Below are positions 17,727 to 27,600 of a stretch of DNA of 52,900 nucleotides, piece by piece. How positions within the stretch are numbered: the stretch's first letter is position 1; every line of letters starts with the position of its first letter. Both the position numbers and the translations under genes were made by a program. This DNA comes from PGYR01 sp041675005 (GTDB lineage: Bacteria > Bacteroidota > Ignavibacteria > Kapaibacteriales > UBA2268), in assembly GCA_041675005.1 (NCBI GenBank), contig JBAYUQ010000021.1, positions 1 through 52,900 of the forward strand. The letters are read 5' to 3'. The notes under the pieces are model-generated. The model was not told the DNA's origin and searched no databases. It saw only the letters and a program-made list of their open reading frames with translations.

Positions 17727-18236
17727 ATGAAAAACTTATTTAGACTTTTTTTGCTGACTTTCTTGTCAGCTTCTTTTATCGTAGCATGTAGTGACGATGA
17801 AAAAACTACTACAGAACCTGAAGTAACAGAATTTGTTGCCGAGTATTCTGATTTCGCAGGGTATAGAGATTGGGATAAAATTGCAGAGAACTCTGGACAA
17901 GACCCAGCATTAGGCGAAGCTCATGGTAATGCAATGACAAGAAGAGTTATCTATACTAAAAACAAAGATGTTAAAATGGTAAATGGCGAATGGCCAGTTG
18001 GTACCATTTTAGTAAAAGATATGTATAGTTTAGAAACGAGTGAATTAACAGGCGTTATGGCTATGGTTAAGCGTGGAGCAGATTTCAATCCAGATCACAA
18101 AGGTTGGGAATGGTTTGAACTAAATGATGCAGATAAGTCAATAACTGGTCGTGATGCTAATATGATGGGTGGTATGTGTAATCAATGTCATGGTGGGGCA
18201 AAATCAGACTATTCATTTACACTAATTAACGAATAA
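17727..18236 (+). CDS. Cytochrome P460 family lipoprotein
   Basis: The 169-residue protein carries a lipoprotein signal (lipobox Cys21 in IVACSDD) and a single C-terminal heme site CNQCH (151-155) in the context MMGGMCNQCHGGAKSDYSFT, which is the cytochrome P460 family layout. A lysine in GTILVKDMY (K97) is a candidate for the heme-lysine crosslink of true P460. Family members oxidise hydroxylamine and NO, or as cytochrome c'-beta bind NO. Located in the envelope and next to NirK, it may detoxify or process NO or hydroxylamine formed during nitrite reduction. Whether it is P460 or c'-beta cannot be decided from sequence alone. Confidence 0.82.
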   Translation: MKNLFRLFLLTFLSASFIVACSDDEKTTTEPEVTEFVAEYSDFAGYRDWDKIAENSGQDPALGEAHGNAMTRRVIYTKNKDVKMVNGEWPVGTILVKDMYSLETSELTGVMAMVKRGADFNPDHKGWEWFELNDADKSITGRDANMMGGMCNQCHGGAKSDYSFTLINE

Positions 18237-18271
18237 ATAATCTAAAACTGTAATTAATACGTAATGTATAT

Positions 18272-18694
18272 ATGAAACAAAATAAAATAACATTATTCTT
18301 AGTATTGATTATGACTTTATCGTTTGTTTCGTGTTCCGAGAGCATTGTCTCGGAATGCGAACCAGACACCAAAGTTGATAATCAAATGAAGGCCTCTTTC
18401 AAAGAGATTCAGGAAAAAGTGATTACTCCGAGTTGTGCTACAAGTGGATGTCATCAAGCGAATTTTTATTCTCCGAATCTCGAAGATGGTAAATCTTATG
18501 ACAATATTGTCGGTGTAAATAATCTAGCTGACAATATGCCGCTAATTGATCCAGGCAACAGTACCAATAGTTACTTTTTCAAGAAACTATTAGGTGATGG
18601 CACTACTTTAATGCCATCAGGTGGTGATAAATTGAACAAAGCTATTTTGGACTCGATTAGAGTTTGGATAGATAATGGTGCAGAGAATAATTAA
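18272..18694 (+). CDS. Cytochrome c-like lipoprotein with CX4CH motif
   Basis: A 140-residue lipoprotein (lipobox Cys21, SFVSC). It has one unusual heme-binding-like motif, C55-ATSG-C60-H61 (CX4CH), instead of CXXCH, and a later LMPSGGDKL that offers a methionine ligand as in class I cytochromes. Similar small proteins in Bacteroidota and Planctomycetes are labelled c-type cytochrome domain proteins. It is the middle of a tight set (spacings 35, 15 and 0 bp) with P460, YceI and a DUF5777 barrel, so a role in envelope electron transfer is plausible. Heme attachment at a CX4CH site would need to be shown. Confidence 0.75.
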   Translation: MKQNKITLFLVLIMTLSFVSCSESIVSECEPDTKVDNQMKASFKEIQEKVITPSCATSGCHQANFYSPNLEDGKSYDNIVGVNNLADNMPLIDPGNSTNSYFFKKLLGDGTTLMPSGGDKLNKAILDSIRVWIDNGAENN

Positions 18695-18709
18695 AAAAAA
18701 AGAAAAATT

Positions 18710-19279
18710 ATGAAAAAATTAATACTAATCGGATTAGCACTTATAATAACATCTAGTGCCTATTCAAAAGTCGAACATCAGGTCGATAAAAGCAAAAAGA
18801 ATGTGGTTAAGTTTATATCGGATGCTCCTGTAGAGGATTTCGAAGGTGTAACAAGCTCAATAGATGGATATATGCTCGGTGAAGAAGATAACTTCATAGG
18901 AACGGAACTCTTCTTTGAGGTTGACCTTAATACTCTAGATACTGACAATGGGCTAAGAGATAGACACATGAGAGAGAATTATCTGCATACAGACAAATAC
19001 CCTCTCACTTCTTATGAAGGGAAAATATTCGAATCTAAGAAAATAGAAGATAAGCATTACTTAGTCAAAGCTAAAGGAAAATTTCTAGTACATGGAGTTT
19101 CCAAAGAGAAAACAATAGAAGCAGATATATATGTATATGATAATATATACCATATAAAAACACAATTTGTAGTTACATTAACCGACCATAAAATAGAAGT
19201 ACCTTCAATTATGCTAGTAAAAATAGACCCTGATATGGATTTGAGGTTAGATTTTTTCTTGAAAGAGGTTACTAAATAA
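18710..19279 (+). CDS. YceI family protein
   Basis: The 189-residue protein has a signal peptide (cut near SSA-YS) and the YceI lipocalin-like pattern: the opening VDKSKKNVVKFISDAP, the central LRDRHMRENYLHTDKYP, and KGKFLVHGVSKEKTIEADI. YceI proteins bind long-chain isoprenoids or similar amphiphiles in the periplasm, and some are linked to quinone handling. In Bacteroidota a cytochrome-like lipoprotein, YceI and a DUF5777 barrel often appear together, and that trio is seen here. The stop codon abuts the next ATG. Confidence 0.88.
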   Translation: MKKLILIGLALIITSSAYSKVEHQVDKSKKNVVKFISDAPVEDFEGVTSSIDGYMLGEEDNFIGTELFFEVDLNTLDTDNGLRDRHMRENYLHTDKYPLTSYEGKIFESKKIEDKHYLVKAKGKFLVHGVSKEKTIEADIYVYDNIYHIKTQFVVTLTDHKIEVPSIMLVKIDPDMDLRLDFFLKEVTK

Positions 19280-20128
19280 ATGAAATACTTATACACTCTA
19301 TTAATCTCAATATTTATACCTACATTATTATTATCACAAACTTGGCAACGAAAAACAGAAGTAGTAGAGCAACCATTACAATTGTTTCAGAGTACTTATG
19401 CTTACGCACTACCAACCGCTGAAACTTTGAAAAAGGGTGATTATCTATATGGGATTTCTCATAGGTTTACTGTACCCGTATCTTCTGGATTTGAGCAGTT
19501 ATTTGGTATAGATGGTCCTGTTATAAATATGATGAACTTAGGATATGGATTAACAGACGATATTTTCTTAAATCTAGGTAGAAGTAACAAAGAATCACAA
19601 TGGTGGTTCGAGACAAAATATAAAGCGATAGAAATAAGAAATGAATCTTTACCAATTTTAGTCAGTTTATTAGGTGGTGTGGCTTACTCTAGCAGACCTA
19701 CTTTACTAGGAGGGCAAGCACTAGAAGCAGGAAGAGATTGGCACTTCTATGGAGTTGCTATTATCAATACTTTGATAGAAGATAAGATAGGAATCGGTAT
19801 AACACCTACATTCTCATACAATTCGCATTTGCAATGTCCAGAAGTAGTCAATAGTGTTACTCTTGGAGCTTATGCCGAGTACTATATAGATGAAATGTAT
19901 AGTATTCTATTAGAAACTAATCCAACTATAACTGGTTGGCGAAATAAATATGATTCCTATACTGTAGGATTCACTATGAATACAGGTGGGCATTTCTTCA
20001 AATTCTCAGTATCCAATAATACTGCAATTAACATACAACAATTTAACTCAGGTGCTCAAAGTGCCTTTTTAGGCAGTAGTGAGAATAATAATTTACACTT
20101 TGGTTTTCAAATCACAAGAAATTTATAA
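19280..20128 (+). CDS. DUF5777 family outer-membrane beta-barrel protein
   Basis: A 282-residue protein with a signal peptide (LLLS-QTW) and regularly alternating strands, ending in a terminal strand (FGFQITRNL) typical of an outer-membrane barrel. The conserved-looking parts YALPTAETLKKGDYLYGISHRF split around position 45-65 and MMNLGYGLTDDIFLNLGRS match what I know of DUF5777. Its function is unknown. The position directly after YceI and ahead of nirK implies a role in the envelope part of the nitrite/electron-transfer locus. It ends the first transcription block; a promoter-like element follows in the 175-bp gap. Confidence 0.75.
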   Translation: MKYLYTLLISIFIPTLLLSQTWQRKTEVVEQPLQLFQSTYAYALPTAETLKKGDYLYGISHRFTVPVSSGFEQLFGIDGPVINMMNLGYGLTDDIFLNLGRSNKESQWWFETKYKAIEIRNESLPILVSLLGGVAYSSRPTLLGGQALEAGRDWHFYGVAIINTLIEDKIGIGITPTFSYNSHLQCPEVVNSVTLGAYAEYYIDEMYSILLETNPTITGWRNKYDSYTVGFTMNTGGHFFKFSVSNNTAINIQQFNSGAQSAFLGSSENNNLHFGFQITRNL

Positions 20129-20221
20129 ACATATATCCCAATATTTTATAGGGCTTGCAATTCATTATTGTAGGTCTTTTTTGTTTCTCCTGAACATTTA
20201 AGACAAAATACTCTTTATTTC

Positions 20222-20253
20222 TTTGTCTATTAAAATACTATTAATTATCTTTG
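20222..20253 (+). promoter_or_regulatory. Promoter of nirK (TTTG-N20-TATCTTTG)
   Basis: TTTG at 20222-20225 and TATCTTTG at 20246-20253, separated by 20 nt, are an excellent match to the Bacteroidota vegetative promoter. The predicted transcript start near 20260 gives a leader of about 45 nt to the nirK ATG. Confidence 0.7.
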
Positions 20254-20271
20254 TTTAAGTTTTTAAACAAA
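20250..20271. promoter_or_regulatory. Palindrome at nirK promoter/start of transcription
   Basis: TTTGTTTAA-GTTT-TTAAACAAA is a perfect 9-bp inverted repeat overlapping the end of the -7 element and the predicted transcript start, which is a classical repressor position. It does not fit the Crp/FNR consensus, so a different regulator, possibly nitrite- or NO-responsive, would be implied. Confidence 0.45.
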
Positions 20272-20303
20272 AGTTATTTATTAATTATTTCCTGGGGTTC
20301 GGA

Positions 20304-21776
20304 ATGAGTTTGAGTAAGAAGAAGATATCATTATCATCGATGTTGGTGCTGTTTGCAGCAATAGTATTTACGGCTTGTGATGGTGGCAAAGGCGACTATA
20401 ATCCGGCTAATGAGAAAGTAGTTGGAGAAACGAAGGCGGAGCTAACATTACCACCTAATGTACCTGCACCTATTGACCCACATAGAGCGGCTACAAAGCA
20501 AATAGTTCATGTAGAAGTACTAGAGCATGAAGGTACAATGACTGACGGTGTTACATATACTTACTGGACTTTTGGTGGAAGTGTACCGGGTCAGTTTATT
20601 AGAATAAGAGAAGGTGATGAGGTTGAATTCCACTTAAAGAATCATCCAGACAATAAATTTGCACACAATATAGATTTACATGCTGTGACGGGACCAGGTG
20701 GTGGAGCTGCATCTTCATTTACTGCACCTGGACACGAAACAGTTTTCTCATTCAAAGCATTAAATCCAGGTCTTTTTGTATATCACTGTGCAGTAGCACC
20801 AGTAGGTATGCATATTGCGAATGGTATGTATGGTTTGATTTTAGTTGAGCCCAAAGGTGGTTTGCCTAAAGTTGACAGAGAATATTATATAATGCAAGGT
20901 GATTTCTATACTTCAGGTAGAACTGGAGAAGCTGGACACCAATCTTTCGATATGGATAAAGCATTAGCTGAGAATCCTGACTATGTCGTATTCAATGGTT
21001 CAGTTGGGGCTATAGCTGGCGACAATGCATTGAAAGCTAAAGTAGGAGAAACTATAAGACTTTATGTAGGAAATGGTGGTCCTAATTTAATTTCTTCATT
21101 CCACGTAATTGGTGAGATATTCGACGAAGTTCACGTAGAAGGTGGAACTGCAATCAATAAGAACGTACAAACTACTTTGATACCAGCCGGTGGAGCAGCT
21201 ATTGTTACTTTCAAAGTAGAAGTACCAGGTAGTTTACATTTAGTTGATCACTCTATATTTAGAGCATTCAACAAAGGTGCATTGGGTTCAATAGACGTTA
21301 CTGGAGAGGAAAACAAGAAAATATATAGTGGATTGTTGGAAGATAAAGTTTATATGGCAGAAGGTGGACGTTCTCTAACTTTGCCAAAGGCTAAAGGTTC
21401 AACTGAGAAACTAGCAGGTAGCAAAGCAGAAAGAATTAAAATGGGTGAGAACGTTTACAAACAGTTATGCCAGGCATGTCACCAACCAGACGCAAAAGGT
21501 ATGAAGGGTGTATTCCCACCTCTAGCTAATTCTGATTACTTTGCTAATGATCCAAATAAAGCAATAAGTGCAATTATTCATGGACTATCTGGCAAGATTA
21601 CAGTTAATGGTGAAGTATTTAACAGTGCTATGCCTGCTCAATCACTTAGTGATGAGGAAGTAGCGAATGTTGTAACTTACTTACTAAATAGCTTCGGCAA
21701 TAAAGGTGGAGAAGTATCACCTGAGCAAGCTAAGAAAGTTAGAGCTTCGGGTACTGCTGATAAAGGCGGTCATTAA
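20304..21776 (+). CDS. nirK: Copper nitrite reductase, class II, with C-terminal cytochrome c domain
   Basis: This enzyme reduces nitrite to nitric oxide in the envelope. The 490-residue protein has a lipoprotein-type start (Cys25 in FTACDGG), two cupredoxin domains and a cytochrome c domain. Type 1 copper ligands are H121, C162, H170 and M175, in YHCAVAPVGMHIANGMYG. Type 2 ligands are H126, H161 and H316, with catalytic D124 (HNIDLH) and H267 (SSFHVIG). The cytochrome has CQACH (389-393) and a Met ligand near M443. The 8-residue C-to-H spacing is the class II form. The fused heme domain, as in Ralstonia-type three-domain enzymes, would pass electrons straight to type 1 copper. No nitric oxide reductase gene lies in the window. 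Confidence 0.96.
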   Translation: MSLSKKKISLSSMLVLFAAIVFTACDGGKGDYNPANEKVVGETKAELTLPPNVPAPIDPHRAATKQIVHVEVLEHEGTMTDGVTYTYWTFGGSVPGQFIRIREGDEVEFHLKNHPDNKFAHNIDLHAVTGPGGGAASSFTAPGHETVFSFKALNPGLFVYHCAVAPVGMHIANGMYGLILVEPKGGLPKVDREYYIMQGDFYTSGRTGEAGHQSFDMDKALAENPDYVVFNGSVGAIAGDNALKAKVGETIRLYVGNGGPNLISSFHVIGEIFDEVHVEGGTAINKNVQTTLIPAGGAAIVTFKVEVPGSLHLVDHSIFRAFNKGALGSIDVTGEENKKIYSGLLEDKVYMAEGGRSLTLPKAKGSTEKLAGSKAERIKMGENVYKQLCQACHQPDAKGMKGVFPPLANSDYFANDPNKAISAIIHGLSGKITVNGEVFNSAMPAQSLSDEEVANVVTYLLNSFGNKGGEVSPEQAKKVRASGTADKGGH

Positions 21777-21784
21777 AAATTAAA

Positions 21785-22567
21785 ATGATTAGATTAACTT
21801 ATATATTAATATCATTTATTTTACTTTGGGGTAGCTCTGTTGTTATGGCAGAGCCCCCTAGTAAAATCGAATGGATTGCAATCCCTTCAGGTGAGTTCTA
21901 TCCATTCTTTGCAGATACAGTAAAACCCATCGCATTAGATGGGTTTTTTATTTCTTCCACCCAGATAACTAATGCTCAGTTTCTAAGATTTGTGAAAGCA
22001 AATTCAAAATGGCGCCGAAGCAAAATAAAACCAATATTTGCAGAAAGTAATTATTTGGGTTATTGGGAGGCAGATACAGTATTAGGCGAAGATGCTCCAC
22101 CAAACGCACCAGTAGTAATGGTGTCTTGGTTTGCCGCTAACGCATATAGCAAATGGGTAGGTGGACGATTAGCAGATATGAGCGAATGGGAGTATGTAGC
22201 TAGTGCTAGTACAACTAAAAGCAATGCATATAATGACAATTCATTTTCAACTACATTATTGAAGATGTATGAAAAATTACCCAAAGTACCACTTCCAAAT
22301 GTGGGTGAAAGATTCAAAAACTTTTACGGTGTATATGATATGCATGGATTAGTTTGGGAATGGACAAGGGATTTCAATTCCGTAATTGTATCGACTGACT
22401 CAAGAGATAAAACTAATCAAGATGGTAAGCTCTTTTGTGCGGCAGGCAGTATAGGGAATGTTGACCCTTCTAATTACTCGGCGTTTGTCAGATACTCTAT
22501 GTGGAGTAGCCTACAAGCAAAATTTTGTTTAAGAAATATTGGTTTCAGATGCGTAAAGGACAAATAA
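21785..22567 (+). CDS. nirV: NirV, formylglycine-generating-enzyme (SUMF1)-like protein
   Basis: A 260-residue exported SUMF1-fold protein. It has a signal peptide (cut near VMA-EPP), then the FGE-type opening WIAIPSGEFYPFF, TQITNAQFLRFV, PVVMVSWFAANAYSKWVGGRL, VYDMHGLVWEWTRDF and a terminal GFRCVK. NirV is the SUMF1-like protein encoded beside nirK in several denitrifiers, and the 8-bp spacing to nirK fits this. NirV's exact role is not settled; maturation of NirK or of a partner has been suggested. The cysteine pair of true formylglycine-generating enzymes is not clearly placed, so sulfatase activation is unlikely. Its last codons overlap the SCO gene. Confidence 0.88.
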   Translation: MIRLTYILISFILLWGSSVVMAEPPSKIEWIAIPSGEFYPFFADTVKPIALDGFFISSTQITNAQFLRFVKANSKWRRSKIKPIFAESNYLGYWEADTVLGEDAPPNAPVVMVSWFAANAYSKWVGGRLADMSEWEYVASASTTKSNAYNDNSFSTTLLKMYEKLPKVPLPNVGERFKNFYGVYDMHGLVWEWTRDFNSVIVSTDSRDKTNQDGKLFCAAGSIGNVDPSNYSAFVRYSMWSSLQAKFCLRNIGFRCVKDK

Positions 22568-23178
22568 TAACAATAGTATTACTTTCTATTTTTCTAATAT
22601 CTAGCTGTTCAGAAGATGATACTTTTGATATGGAGAAATTTAAAAAAGATAATGCTTATGAGGGAGACGAATTTGATCCTTCTGATGAATCTATTTTCAA
22701 TCTGACTAGTGATTGGGAAAATCAGAATCGGGATACAGTTCAATTAAAAGTAGTAGCAGGTAAGCCAACAATATTAGCAATGATATATACACATTGTGAG
22801 TATTCTTGCCCACTTATTACGGCTGATATGAAGAAGTTACATTCTTTGATTCCCGATAAAAGAAAAGACCAAGTTAATTTTCTTATAGTTAGTATAGACC
22901 CTATTCACGATAGGCCTGACACTCTTTCTAGGTTTATGAAGAAGGAAGAGATGGATGAGAAATATTGGACAATGCTAACTGGAACAGAAACCAAAATTCG
23001 AGAATTAGCAGCTGTTTTAGGTTTCAAATATAAAAAATCTTCACTAATGGACTATGCACATTCTAATCTAATTACTGTACTTAATCCAAAAGGTGAGATA
23101 GTTCAGCAAATAAATGGTTTTGATAGTGATAAAAAGAAAATAATAAATGAAGTTTTGAAATATACTAATGAGGATTAG
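22549..23178 (+). CDS. SCO1/SenC-type copper chaperone lipoprotein
   Basis: The open frame begins at a TTG (22525), but the ATG at 22549 is preferred because it starts a lipoprotein signal (MRKGQIITIVLL, lipobox Cys20) and overlaps nirV by only 19 bp. The thioredoxin-fold core shows the copper motif C83-EYS-C87 in YTHCEYSCPLI, the conserved VSIDPIHDRPD, and the copper-binding His171 in DYAHSN. SCO proteins deliver copper to, or reduce the thiols of, copper enzymes such as cytochrome oxidase CuA. In this cluster the likely client is NirK. It sits in an operon-like order with nirK and nirV upstream and a porin downstream. Confidence 0.92.
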   Translation: MRKGQIITIVLLSIFLISSCSEDDTFDMEKFKKDNAYEGDEFDPSDESIFNLTSDWENQNRDTVQLKVVAGKPTILAMIYTHCEYSCPLITADMKKLHSLIPDKRKDQVNFLIVSIDPIHDRPDTLSRFMKKEEMDEKYWTMLTGTETKIRELAAVLGFKYKKSSLMDYAHSNLITVLNPKGEIVQQINGFDSDKKKIINEVLKYTNED

Positions 23179-23180
23179 AT

Positions 23181-24443
23181 ATGAAAAAGTTAGTTGTAGT
23201 AAGTTTTGTTATGTTCGGTATGATAATGAGTTCTACAGGTTTATTGGCTAAATTTTCTTTGAATGGTCAATTCAAGCCTAGATATGAGTACAGAGATGGG
23301 TATAAACTGCTGACGAATGATGATTTATTTCCAGCTTCATTTGTTTCACAGAGAACAAGATTAAATTTTGATTATTCAAATAGTAATATGACCTCTAGAA
23401 TTTCTGCTCAAGATGTCAGAGTCTGGGGTGATGAAGCTCATTTGAAAAACACACCAAGCATTGCTCTACACGAAGCATGGGTTGATTTGAAATTAGATGA
23501 TTTGATAAGCTTAAAAGTAGGTCGCCAAGAATTAGTTTATGATGATCATCGATTATTAGGAAACGTAGATTGGGCCCAAGAAGGTAGAAGTCATGATGCT
23601 TTCGTAGGAAAATATGAATCGAGTAGTATGAAGTTTCACTTAGGTGGTGCATTCAACCAAAGTGGTCAAAACGTATTTAGTACAAATTATGCTTTGAAAA
23701 ACTACAAAGGAATGGGATTCTTTTGGTTCGAAAATAAAATCGATACTAATATGAGATTCACTCTATTGGGAATAACAGACGCGTTTCAAGAAAATGACAC
23801 AAATAATTACAATTACTTCCGTTACACTTTTGGTGGTAATTACTATTATACATCGCAATCTTTAGAAATACAGGGTACAGGATACTATCAGCTAGGACAG
23901 ACTGTAAAAGCACAAGATATAGCTGCTTATATGTTCTCGCTCCAAGGTTACTATAAATTCAGTGGATTTAAAGTAGGTGCTGGTATAGATTACCTCTCTG
24001 GTAATGATTCTGAGAACCCAGGAACTAACGAATATACAGCTTTCAATACTTTATACGGTACAAACCATAAATTCTATGGTTTGATGGATCATTTCATAGA
24101 TGTACCTGCACATACTGCTGGTGGAGGATTAGTAGATATCTATGCAAAAATTAAATATGACTTTATACCTAAATGGGTTGCTGCATTGGACTTTCATAGC
24201 TTTTCATTAGAGAAAGCAATAATCAACCCGACCACTGCTGTTTTAACTGAGACTAGTTTAGCAAGTGAAATTGATTTAGTGTTAACTCATACCTTATCTA
24301 GCGATGTTAAATTCCAATTGGGTTATTCTTACCTTATACCTGCTGATGCACTAAAAATATTACAAGGTAGACCAACTGGTGATAACTCACAATGGCTATG
24401 GGCGATGCTAATAGTTACTCCTGAGTTTTTCTCTTCTAACTAG
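23181..24443 (+). CDS. Alginate-export-family outer-membrane porin
   Basis: The 420-residue protein starts with a signal peptide (cut near LLA-KFS) and has the alginate_exp pattern: QFKPRYEYRDGYK, FVSQRTRLNFDY, SIALHEAWVDLKL, LKVGRQELVYDDHRLLGNVDW and SHDAFVGKYE. Barrels of this family export alginate in Pseudomonas, but in Bacteroidota and many denitrifiers they are found beside respiratory genes and may pass small anions. It starts 2 bp after the SCO gene and is followed by a strong terminator, closing the nirK transcript. Confidence 0.85.
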   Translation: MKKLVVVSFVMFGMIMSSTGLLAKFSLNGQFKPRYEYRDGYKLLTNDDLFPASFVSQRTRLNFDYSNSNMTSRISAQDVRVWGDEAHLKNTPSIALHEAWVDLKLDDLISLKVGRQELVYDDHRLLGNVDWAQEGRSHDAFVGKYESSSMKFHLGGAFNQSGQNVFSTNYALKNYKGMGFFWFENKIDTNMRFTLLGITDAFQENDTNNYNYFRYTFGGNYYYTSQSLEIQGTGYYQLGQTVKAQDIAAYMFSLQGYYKFSGFKVGAGIDYLSGNDSENPGTNEYTAFNTLYGTNHKFYGLMDHFIDVPAHTAGGGLVDIYAKIKYDFIPKWVAALDFHSFSLEKAIINPTTAVLTETSLASEIDLVLTHTLSSDVKFQLGYSYLIPADALKILQGRPTGDNSQWLWAMLIVTPEFFSSN

Positions 24444-24471
24444 ATTCATTTCAAGAGTAAAATGAATTATT

Positions 24472-24501
24472 AAAAGCAGACATTTTTAGTCTGCTTTTTT
24501 T
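24472..24501 (+). terminator. Rho-independent terminator closing the nirK operon
   Basis: AAAAGCAGAC and GTCTGCTTTT form a perfect 10-bp stem around a 7-nt loop, followed by a T-run. Confidence 0.88.
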
Positions 24502-24612
24502 ATTTTGAATGTAACTTTTCATATATTCAACTGTCTTTCAAATAACAATTTGTAATATAAATTGTTTTTTAATTTTTTTCCTATGAAATTTTGGGCTTCG
24601 GAGACAATTGCT

Positions 24613-27600
24613 ATGAAAAATCTTATACTTATTCTGATATTTAATTCCTTATTAACCCTTAGTATAAGGGCTCAATTCAAAGTAGCTCAAAGTAACCCTA
24701 ATAACTATAGCTTTAATTCAAAAGAAAATGCACACCAACTAACAGATGGCTCTAATCGAATGCAAGCCACTGCTATTTGGAATAATTCTGCAGTACCAGG
24801 TTTCGAAAAGATAGATCTAAACTACAACTTTTTAGTAGAGGCCGAATATTACTTAGGATATAAAGATAAAGAAGGGGCTGATGGAATTGCATTTGTTTTG
24901 CAATCTGACGGTGATGACAAATTAGGTAGTCTGGGTGTAGGTATGGGGTTCGCTGCTAATTACTATGATCATAATAAAAAGGTCTCCCCTTCCCTTGGTA
25001 TTGAACTAGATACATGGTTCAACAATGCCGCTTCTCCCCCAGTTGTCGATACTAATCCAGAAGACCATTTTGCTTATGTTGTAAATGGAGATTTACTTGA
25101 TAGAGTCGGATTAGATATAAACGTAAAAGAAAATCTAAATGGCCGTCCTTTGAACATAGAGGATAGTACATTCCATTGCGTTAAATTCTTTTGGAATAGT
25201 ACTACCAAAGAGCTATCAAGCTATCTAGATGGTCAACTTCGGAAAACGGAGGTATTCAATGGAATAAAAACAAGTACATTAACTTCGATTATACAAACTG
25301 ACCTTGTTTATTGGGGCTTTACTACTGGTACAGCGACCAGAGATAATATCCACATGGTTAGATTCGACGAGATAACAAGAGACAATGAGGCATGTTTTGT
25401 AGAGATATACAAAGAATCTGCCTATGATGTTACTAACCCAAATTGCGGTTACGAACAGATAGAGGTATGTAAAAACAATCCTGAGAGCAAAATAAATCTA
25501 AGTCTAACAACCACTCAACTACCTATTGATAAAATAGAATGGGTATCAAAAAATAGCACTACTATTATTACTCCTTTGAACCCACAAAAAGACAAGGTTA
25601 ATTTACAGATGAACCAAAATGATGTCATTGTAGTAACTGTTTACTATTCGAATGGATGTATTGCTTATGATGAATTCGCTGTTTTTACAAAGGATATTGA
25701 GATAATTAATGAATTAGATACTATCAGATTATGTCAATCAGATAATGTTAAAATAGATTTTGATTTGAAAATATATGGCAAAATAGTTGATAATTCTAGC
25801 GATGTCAAATGGAATTGGACTAATAGAGAATACATAGTAAATCAGGGAGAGCTAACCGACAAAGAACAGATATATCTGAATGATAGTAAATCCGATACAA
25901 TTACTTTTGTCGTAACCGCTGAAGTAACAGATGATTTGAAGAATAAGTGCCTAGATATGAAGACAGTTACCGTCATTGTAGAAAACTATTATTTCAAAGA
26001 AAAAATAACATATTCTCCATGTGCAGATACAGCTTATATAGAGTTTGAAGTTTATGAGGATGCTGGATTTACTATACCACTTTCAAAAGAAAAAATTAAA
26101 AAAATGAGTTGGGTTTCTCCTAAGTCTAATAATGATTATATAAACGGAATTATACCCGATGGAATGGAAGCTACAGTAGTAACTGAGGGCAAATACGATT
26201 TAAACTTTGAATTGAAGAATGGTTGCTTTATTAGCAAATCTGTGTTTGCTGACTTCTCTAAAGATAATTTGGATTTATTACCTAGAGTTATCGAACTATG
26301 TAAAAAAGATACTATATCAGTCGAATCAGAAGTAGAAGCAAAAACCTACACTTGGTCAACAGGCGAGACTACTAGAGGAATCAAGATATGGGAAGCGGGG
26401 AAATATACCCTAGAAATAGAAACTAGTGCGGGATGTAAGTTCTATGATACTCTGTTAGTAGTGATGCTTCCTGATATAGAATTTAATATAGTTGGTGATA
26501 CGGTAATTTGTAAAAATGGTGATTTCGTTACATTAAAAACGGATAAGAGTTATGACAAATATCAATGGTCAACTGGGAGCACTGCAACAAATATAAAAAT
26601 AAATACACCAGGGGTATATTGGTTGAAAGTGACTAATAAGAACGGTTGTATTGCTTACGATAGTATTAACGTAGTTTCCTTTGATTCACTATTTGTTAGA
26701 ATAGTAGGCAAGGGTGGATGTAATATGGATTCGGTATTATTGGGCTACGAAACAAACTCCAAAGATTTTACTATAAAATGGTCGAATGGAAGCACTACCG
26801 ATTCTATATGGGTGAATAAATCGGGTAATTACTTCGTGGAACTAAAAGATAATACCTCCGGATGTATGAGAAAATATTATATGAATGTTGAATTGACGAA
26901 AGGATTCTATCCCGAGTTAATAGGCGATATGAATTTATGTGAAGGAGATGAGACAGAGCTTGAGGTTATAGGTTGCTTGGATTGCAAATACGAATGGTCA
27001 GAAGGAAGCACCGACTCCAAATCCAAATTCGATAAACAAACTAAAGGATATGTCATTGTTTCCAAATCAAGTATTTGCATAGATACATTATACTATGATA
27101 TCAAATTAGATGCTTTGCCAAATCCTGAAATACAAGGCAACTTAAAAGTCTGTTACCCAGATAGTACCTTGCTTTTCATAGAGGGTAATTATAAATCTAT
27201 ACTTTGGTCAAACGGACAAAGCTCTAATAATATATATGCAAAAGAAAGTGGTGACTATTATGTAACAGTCGAAACAGAGCTTGGGTGTTTGGGTTACGAT
27301 ACTGTTATAGTAGAGGCAATAGATATTAAACAAGAATTAGAGTATAAAGATACTATTGATTTTGGTAAAGTATATTTAGATAATAAAGTCGAATTAAAAG
27401 TTGAGTTAAATTCTAAATTCTATAAGCCAATCTACCTTTCTTCAAACTTCAATGGTAATATAAATAGATTTGATTTTCTGAATAATAAATTGCTAGAATT
27501 CTCATTAAAGCCAGATAAAATAGGCGAGTATCGCAATAAAATTGAATTCATAGTAGAGCAACCATGCTTAGATACTTTCTTTATTTATATTGTCGGTCGT

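Noticed and set aside
21785..22567. Sulfatase-activating formylglycine-generating enzyme
   Set aside because: There is no sulfatase nearby, the catalytic Cys pair is not convincingly placed, and linkage to nirK fits NirV better.
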